Assembly: GCA_016199605.1 (NCBI GenBank)
Contig: JACQGJ010000089.1
Span: 1 to 27,453 of the forward strand
Reading direction: 5' to 3'
Origin: Armatimonadota bacterium
GTDB lineage: Bacteria; Armatimonadota; Abditibacteriia; CG2-30-59-28
Length of the DNA stretch: 27,453 nucleotides
The notes beneath the pieces are model-generated. The model did not search any database, was not told where the DNA came from, and was given only the letters and a program-made list of their open reading frames with translations. The position numbers and the translations under genes are program-made. The stretch's first letter is position 1. Each line of letters begins with the position of its first letter. Positions 23,366-27,453 of the stretch are shown here, piece after piece.

Positions 23366-23866
23366 GTGCCTGCAACCCAAGAGGGAGTCGCACGATTCTG
23401 GCGCCGACAGTTCTATGTCACGGCAGGATTGGTTCTGATCCTGGACCAGTGGACGAAGTCAGCCATCCGCCACAGCTTTTCGGAAGGGCTGCCCAGAACG
23501 GTTATCCCCGGAATTCTCTCGTTAACGCACGTTCACAACACGGGAGCGGCCTTTGGGATCATGCCCGCGGGGACTGTCTTCTTCAGCGCCGTTTCCCTCG
23601 TGGTGTGTGTCGCTCTGGTCCTTTGGGGCAAGTCTCTGCTGAGCCAAGGCCCCTGGTTGCGGATTGCCCTGTCCCTTGAGTTGGGCGGGGCTTTGGGAAA
23701 TCTTATCGACAGGCTGGTCAGAGGTCATGTCACCGACTTCCTCGACCTGGATACAACGATCAGGTTCCTGCGTGAGTATCCGGTATTCAACGTCGCCGAC
23801 ATCGCCCTCACAACGGGCGCCATCTGTATTGCAGTTCATCTACTGATTGACACGAGGAAGCACTGA
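23366..23866 (+). CDS. lspA: Lipoprotein signal peptidase II
   Basis: LspA is the inner-membrane aspartyl protease that cuts the signal peptide from diacylglyceryl prolipoproteins. The 166-residue form has four membrane helices, VLILDQWTK near the N-terminus, THVHNTGAAFGI, and the catalytic aspartates D124 (GHVTDFLDL) and D145 (FNVADIAL) after GGALGNLIDR. I prefer the GTG at 23366 because AGGAG lies 5 bases before it and because this gives the usual family length and spacing. An ATG at 23252, overlapping the preceding stop (TAATG), would add 38 residues with no family resemblance; it cannot be excluded and would give tight coupling. lgt, the enzyme of the previous step, is the next gene. Confidence 0.95.
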   Translation: MPATQEGVARFWRRQFYVTAGLVLILDQWTKSAIRHSFSEGLPRTVIPGILSLTHVHNTGAAFGIMPAGTVFFSAVSLVVCVALVLWGKSLLSQGPWLRIALSLELGGALGNLIDRLVRGHVTDFLDLDTTIRFLREYPVFNVADIALTTGAICIAVHLLIDTRKH

Positions 23867-23959
23867 GGACCTCTGTTGCCAGACGAGGGACGAGGACCTC
23901 ATCTCGCCGCTTTCATCCCTCGTCAGCCCGTCCAAAGTCCTGTCAGCGAGAGGCAAAGC

Positions 23960-24769
23960 ATGTGTCCCATCCTCTTTCGTATTCATGGCATCCCGATTCA
24001 TACCTACGGGTTGTTGATCGTGGGCGGATTCGCCGTGGCCATGTGGTGGAGCGTCGGCGAATGCAAGAGGCGCGGTCTGCCACCGGAGACCGGTCTCGAC
24101 TACGCCACCTGGGCCCTCATCTCCGGCATTCTCGGCGCTCGCCTTCTCTACGTTCTGCTCAACTGGTCGGAGTATTCGGAGGATCCTGTTTCGATCTTCC
24201 GTCTACCGCAGGGAGGTCTCAGCTTTCACGGTTCTGTTGCAGGAGGAATTCTGGCTATCTTCGTCTTCTGCCGGCGCCGCCAACTCAATTTCTGGAGGAT
24301 GGCCGACATGCTTACTCCCTGTGTCATCCTGGGTTATCCCATCGCGCGGATGGGGTGTTTGTTTAACGGGTGCTGCTATGGTTCTCCCACGAGCCTTCCG
24401 TGGGGAATGCGCTTCCCAAACGTGATGAGCCCTGGGCAAATGACACCTCCGAGTCACCCGGCGCAGGTTTATTCCTCTATCTTGACCCTCTTCCTTTTCC
24501 TGCTTTTGCTCCGAATGGAATCCCTCTTCCATTACGACGGCCAGAAGTTCTGCTTTTATCTGATTTTCACTGCCCTTGACCGGTTTGTCATGGAGGTTTT
24601 TAGAAAGGGAGCCACGGCGCAAGTGCTGGTCGCCGGATTGACCGACGCGCAGGTAGCATCGATCCTCATGATCCTGACGGGCCTTCTTCTCTACCGTTTC
24701 TTCGAGCGAAACCGCTCCTCTCCGCCGCGAGCCCCTTCTCTCCAAAGCAAACCGGAGGGCAGATGTTGA
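23960..24769 (+). CDS. lgt: Prolipoprotein diacylglyceryl transferase
   Basis: Lgt attaches diacylglycerol from phosphatidylglycerol to the lipobox cysteine, the first step of lipoprotein maturation in the inner membrane. The 269-residue protein starts MCPILFRIHGIPIHTYGLLI, as the family does. It keeps GGLSFHG with H90, the signature R130-MGCLFNGCCYG, and ALDRFVMEVFR with E212 and R215 near the C-terminus. The signature has CLFNGCCYG where E. coli has NFINGELWG, a variant I associate with many non-proteobacterial members. The ATG at 23960 has AGAGG about 6 bases upstream; a TTG at 23876 in frame would add 28 unconserved residues. Its end overlaps rluD by 7 bases. Confidence 0.96.
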   Translation: MCPILFRIHGIPIHTYGLLIVGGFAVAMWWSVGECKRRGLPPETGLDYATWALISGILGARLLYVLLNWSEYSEDPVSIFRLPQGGLSFHGSVAGGILAIFVFCRRRQLNFWRMADMLTPCVILGYPIARMGCLFNGCCYGSPTSLPWGMRFPNVMSPGQMTPPSHPAQVYSSILTLFLFLLLLRMESLFHYDGQKFCFYLIFTALDRFVMEVFRKGATAQVLVAGLTDAQVASILMILTGLLLYRFFERNRSSPPRAPSLQSKPEGRC

Positions 24770-25800
24770 CCCGACACGAGGATCCCGTGGTGAATCGGGA
24801 ACCTGCCCCCTCCGCCTTGGTCGTTGCTCACGATCAAGGCGGGTTACGCATTGACATACTTCTCAAGCAAGTGTTCCCTCAATACTCCCGGGCACAGATG
24901 CAGAAGTGGATCAAGGAGGGTTGTATCCTCGTAGACGGGCGACCTGTCAGAACCAGTCATGTCACGAGACCCGGGGAGAAGGTTGAAGTCAGATCGGCTG
25001 GAGAAGGGCCGACGAAGGAGGGAGGCGTCACTCGCGAAGGATCTCCAATCGCCCTCGAGGTTCTCTACGAGGATGATTCTCTGCTCGTTGTCAACAAACC
25101 CCGCGGATTGGTGGTCCATCCTGGCAGCGGGGTTGCCAGCGGAACGTTAGCGCAATCCCTGGTCGCTCGCGGCGGCCCTCTCTCTACGATCGGAGGATCT
25201 GAGCGTCCAGGCATCGTTCATCGTCTCGACAAAGAGACCTCGGGAGTTCTTCTCATCGCCAAGACCGATGAGGCCCACATCGCCCTAACGCTCCAGTTCA
25301 GGGAACGGACTCTCGAAAAGAGGTATCTCGCCTTGGTGAATGGCGTGCCGCGTCAAGCAACAGACCGAATCGAGACGGCCATCGGTCGTCACCCGGTTCA
25401 CCGCAAGAAAATGTCGGTCAGTCCTGTGACAGGGAGAAAGTCGATCACTGAGTACTACCTCCGCGGAGCGTACGAGGAGTTTGCCTTCCTCGAAGTGTTG
25501 CTCCACACAGGCAGAACACACCAAATCCGTGTCCACCTGGCCCACGTCGGACACCCGGTTGTGGGCGATCCCGTCTATGGTGGGAGAAAACGCGCTCTGA
25601 ATGTGGCGGCGGGGATGAAAAGCCCGGCACTGGTGCAGGCCCTGACAAAGCTGACGGGGCAAGCGTTGCACGCGCATTCGATTGTGGTCGGGCATCCTGT
25701 GACGGGAAGGCGGATGCGTTTCGAGGCGCCGTTGCCCTTCGACATTACTCACCTTGTGCAGATCCTGCGACAGCGACTGGAAGGCGAGGATCATGAGTAG
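24763..25800 (+). CDS. rluD: RluA/RluD-family pseudouridine synthase
   Basis: This enzyme isomerises uridine to pseudouridine in ribosomal RNA; RluD members act on helix 69 of 23S rRNA. The 345-residue protein has an N-terminal S4 RNA-binding domain (about 25-85, SRAQMQKWIKEGCILVDGRPV). The catalytic domain follows, with LVVNKPRGLVVHPG, GIVHRLDKETSGVLLIAKT carrying the catalytic D156, and TGRTHQIRVHLAHVGHPVVGD. The ATG overlaps the lgt stop and has GGAGGG in the end of lgt, so translation is coupled. Substrate choice between RluA, RluC and RluD types is inferred from the S4 domain and length. It overlaps tgt by 8 bases. Confidence 0.95.
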   Translation: MLTRHEDPVVNREPAPSALVVAHDQGGLRIDILLKQVFPQYSRAQMQKWIKEGCILVDGRPVRTSHVTRPGEKVEVRSAGEGPTKEGGVTREGSPIALEVLYEDDSLLVVNKPRGLVVHPGSGVASGTLAQSLVARGGPLSTIGGSERPGIVHRLDKETSGVLLIAKTDEAHIALTLQFRERTLEKRYLALVNGVPRQATDRIETAIGRHPVHRKKMSVSPVTGRKSITEYYLRGAYEEFAFLEVLLHTGRTHQIRVHLAHVGHPVVGDPVYGGRKRALNVAAGMKSPALVQALTKLTGQALHAHSIVVGHPVTGRRMRFEAPLPFDITHLVQILRQRLEGEDHE

Positions 25801-26902
25801 CTTTTCGGTAACTGGCGTGAGTTCCCGCACTGCCGCCCGAGTTGGGCTTCTCCACCTGGCGCATGGAACCGTGGAGACCCCCAACTTCATGCCTGTCGGA
25901 ACTCAGGGATCCGTAAAGGCGATTAGCTCCGAGGAGTTGGAGGAGATCGGCGCTGACATTATCTTGTCCAATGCGTATCACCTCTACTTGCGTCCGGGAC
26001 ACGACCTGATTGCCCGAGCGGGCGGACTACACCAGTTCATGCAATGGCACAGACCAATCCTCACGGACAGCGGAGGATACCAGATCTTCAGCCTGCCTGC
26101 CTTAGTGAAGATGACCGATGAGGGAGTCACCTTTCAATCCCACATCGACGGCTCCACCCATTTCCTGACCCCCGAGAAGGTCCTCGAAGTGCAGGAGGCG
26201 CTCGGGGTCGATATCGCGATGATGTTCGATCAACCCGTTGCCTACCCTGCGACGAAAGAGGCAACCAAGGTGGCGATGGACCGCACGTTGCTCTGGGCGG
26301 AACGACTCAAGGCCAAACGCTCCCTCGACACGCAACTGGTGTTCGGCATCGTTCAGGGAGGGTTCGACGCGGAGATGAGGATCGAGTCAACCGAACGCAC
26401 CGTGGAGATCGGATTCGATGGTTACGCTCTGGGTGGTCTTAGCTTTGGTGAGCCAACCGAACTTACGGGGGAACTGACCGAGTTGATGACTCACCGGTTG
26501 CCGAAAGACCAACCGAGATACATGATGGGTGTCGGCCATCCAACCGACATCCTCGCCGCGGTCGCGCGCGGGGTCGATCTCTTCGATTGCGTTCTCCCCA
26601 CCCGCCTGGGCCGCAACGGCTGCGCGTACACCACATACGGGCGGATCAATATGAAGAACGCCCAGTACGTCGCCGACTTTGGGCCGTTGGATCCGGATTG
26701 TTCCTGCAAGGTATGTCAAAAGCACTCTCGCGCCTACCTCCGTCACCTCTACAAATCGGGCGAGATCCTCGCCGCGCGCCTCGTCACCTATCACAACCTC
26801 CACTTCTACCTCAACCTGATGCGGCGGCTGCGGGAGGCGATAAGGAGAGACCAGTTTTCCGAGTTCAAGAGCGGGTTTGAGAGAAGTTACGACGAAGATT
26901 GA
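25793..26902 (+). CDS. tgt: tRNA-guanine transglycosylase
   Basis: Tgt swaps guanine-34 for preQ1 in tRNAs with a GUN anticodon, on the way to queuosine. The 369-residue protein has TPNFMPVGTQGSVKA near the start, the base-recognition aspartate D92 in TDSGGYQIFSL, FGIVQGG, the nucleophile D265 in VDLFDCVLPTR, and the zinc site C303, C305, C308 and H334 (CSCKVC, then YHNLHF). All key residues are present and the length is typical. The ATG at 25793 is inside the end of rluD, with GCGAGG upstream. queA and yajC, common partners, are not in the window. It is the last gene before the hairpin array. Confidence 0.97.
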   Translation: MSSFSVTGVSSRTAARVGLLHLAHGTVETPNFMPVGTQGSVKAISSEELEEIGADIILSNAYHLYLRPGHDLIARAGGLHQFMQWHRPILTDSGGYQIFSLPALVKMTDEGVTFQSHIDGSTHFLTPEKVLEVQEALGVDIAMMFDQPVAYPATKEATKVAMDRTLLWAERLKAKRSLDTQLVFGIVQGGFDAEMRIESTERTVEIGFDGYALGGLSFGEPTELTGELTELMTHRLPKDQPRYMMGVGHPTDILAAVARGVDLFDCVLPTRLGRNGCAYTTYGRINMKNAQYVADFGPLDPDCSCKVCQKHSRAYLRHLYKSGEILAARLVTYHNLHFYLNLMRRLREAIRRDQFSEFKSGFERSYDED

Positions 26903-26964
26903 GGTAACAACATACCCGCCACCTCAGAAGGAGTTCCCCAAGCTGGACTTTTTCCATTCTGCAC

Positions 26965-27207
26965 ACCCGATTTTTCAAAATCGGGTTCCTGATACAAGTG
27001 GCTACAGGGACAACCGGTGCGCCTGACGCCCCACGCCCTGGTTTTCAAACCAGGGTTCCTGACACAGAGAGGCTGGTGAACGGAACTGCACGCGTTCTGA
27101 GCCTTGCCGTGTGAGCTACCCAATGATGGTTCATCGGGTGTCCGCCAGCCCTTCCGTGAGTGCGCCCGTAGCTGTCTGTTTGAGCTACCCGATGTTGAAA
27201 CATCGGG
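26965..27207. repeat. Inverted array of four related hairpins (REP/BIME-like)
   Basis: Four short palindromes lie at 26965-26986, 27036-27055, 27118-27139 and 27188-27207. The first two read CCC-stem-TTCA loop-GGG followed by TTCCTGAYACA. The last two are in the opposite orientation, and read on the minus strand end GGG followed by TAGCTCAMAC. Loops one, two and four are the same (TTCA, or TGAA on the plus strand), yet the stems differ with matched changes (CCCGAT/ATCGGG against CCCTGG/CCAGGG). The third has one A-C mismatch and a TGGT loop. Centres are 70, 83 and 69 bases apart, and the spacers share GCTAC-GG-CA positions, so each pair looks like a diverged tandem copy. No protein is encoded by this layout. 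A weak bulged stem with T5 at 26932-26953, just before it, could end tgt transcription. Confidence 0.8.
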
Positions 27208-27384
27208 AGTCTTTCTATTGAATGGCGATGTTCGCGAACGCGGTTCATAGAGTCGGCAGTGCGGAAAGGGGAGCCACCTGTCTCTGACCCTTGAGTGATC
27301 TGCAAAGGGATAAAGTCCAGCCAAGAGCGAGTCGAATAGGTCCGCAGGCGCACGGTCAGCATGGCCTGACCAGTGCAGCGGGAA
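27208..27384. other. Noncoding stretch between the hairpin array and the partial gene
   Basis: I see no convincing gene here. It holds a 10-base palindrome, GTTCGCGAAC (27230-27239), and a 6-base-pair hairpin, GGTCAG/CTGACC (27355-27372), which falls just after the stop of the minus-strand partial gene and could help end its transcript, although no T-run follows. With 26903-27207 this makes 482 bases without a gene. Confidence 0.4.
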
Positions 27385-27453
27385 CTATGGAAGCGACCTT
27401 TCCCGCGAGCGTCGCAGCATCTCCAACTCCTGTCGCAGCGGCTGCCAGTATTC
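27385..27453 (-). CDS. C-terminal end of a minus-strand gene, unidentified
   Basis: On the minus strand an open frame enters from the right edge and ends at TAG (27387-27385) after 22 codons, reading EYWQPLRQELEMLRRSRERS and then Leu-Pro. The mix of charged and helical residues looks like a real protein tail, and nothing competes with it on the other strand. The piece is too short to name a family. The frame could be chance, hence the low confidence. Confidence 0.4.
   Translation of the reverse strand, partial: EYWQPLRQELEMLRRSRERSLP

Noticed and set aside
26932..26953. Terminator after tgt (bulged AGTTCC/GGACT stem then TTTTT)
   Set aside because: Five pairs with a bulge are not enough for a separate call; mentioned with the hairpin array.
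26965..27207. CRISPR array
   Set aside because: The repeats are short palindromes that differ in stem sequence and change orientation, and there are no uniform spacers or cas genes.
27045..27362. 105-codon minus-strand open frame across the hairpin array
   Set aside because: It reads through three of the hairpins with no domain resemblance and no ribosome site; noncoding structure explains the region better.

Overview
The window is a dense stretch of chromosome, roughly 60% GC by eye, made almost entirely of housekeeping and membrane genes. It suggests a Gram-negative-type (diderm) bacterium. The support is a fused chorismate mutase-prephenate dehydratase, a DegP/HtrA-type S1C protease with an N-terminal anchor, both lipoprotein-processing enzymes (Lgt and LspA), a DUF502 protein and HrcA/CIRCE-type control of groESL. 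I cannot fix the phylum. The isoleucyl-tRNA synthetase belongs to a divergent lineage whose class I signatures are not canonical. No phage, insertion sequence, CRISPR, rRNA or tRNA genes were seen.

Layout. (1) 1-4725, minus strand: accD, accA, a class V glyoxylate aminotransferase, a GlcE-like FAD subunit and the start of a membrane protein that runs off the window. (2) 4750-5892, plus strand: pheA with its own promoter, divergent from accD. (3) 5937-10285, minus strand: an all-membrane operon transcribed as CNNM/CorC protein 1, CNNM/CorC protein 2, DUF502 protein, then an M48-like protein whose HExxH zinc site has become RELGR. (4) 10475-14602, plus strand: a promoter, a small three-helix membrane protein of unknown function, then ribD-ribE-ribBA-ribH, a complete riboflavin pathway set. 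(5) 14688-14788: an almost perfect long inverted repeat just before htrA (14815-16002). (6) 16105-18251: a shared terminator, then groEL and groES on the minus strand behind a CIRCE operator and a near-consensus promoter. (7) 18345-26902, plus strand: a strong-looking promoter, a family 2 glycosyltransferase, ileS, a DksA/TraR-type zinc-finger protein with a long basic tail, lspA, lgt, rluD and tgt, mostly tightly packed. (8) 26903-27453: a 482-base gene-free stretch with four related hairpins arranged as an inverted pair of pairs, followed by the last 22 codons of a minus-strand gene.

The genes group by function: fatty-acid precursor synthesis (AccAD) with glyoxylate metabolism; flavin supply (Rib); envelope quality control and ion handling (CNNM, DUF502, M48-like, HtrA); protein folding (GroESL); and translation plus lipoprotein maturation (IleS, LspA, Lgt, RluD, Tgt). 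The best candidates for something undescribed are the hairpin array at the right end, the M48 pseudoprotease in its membrane operon, and the inverted repeat in front of htrA.
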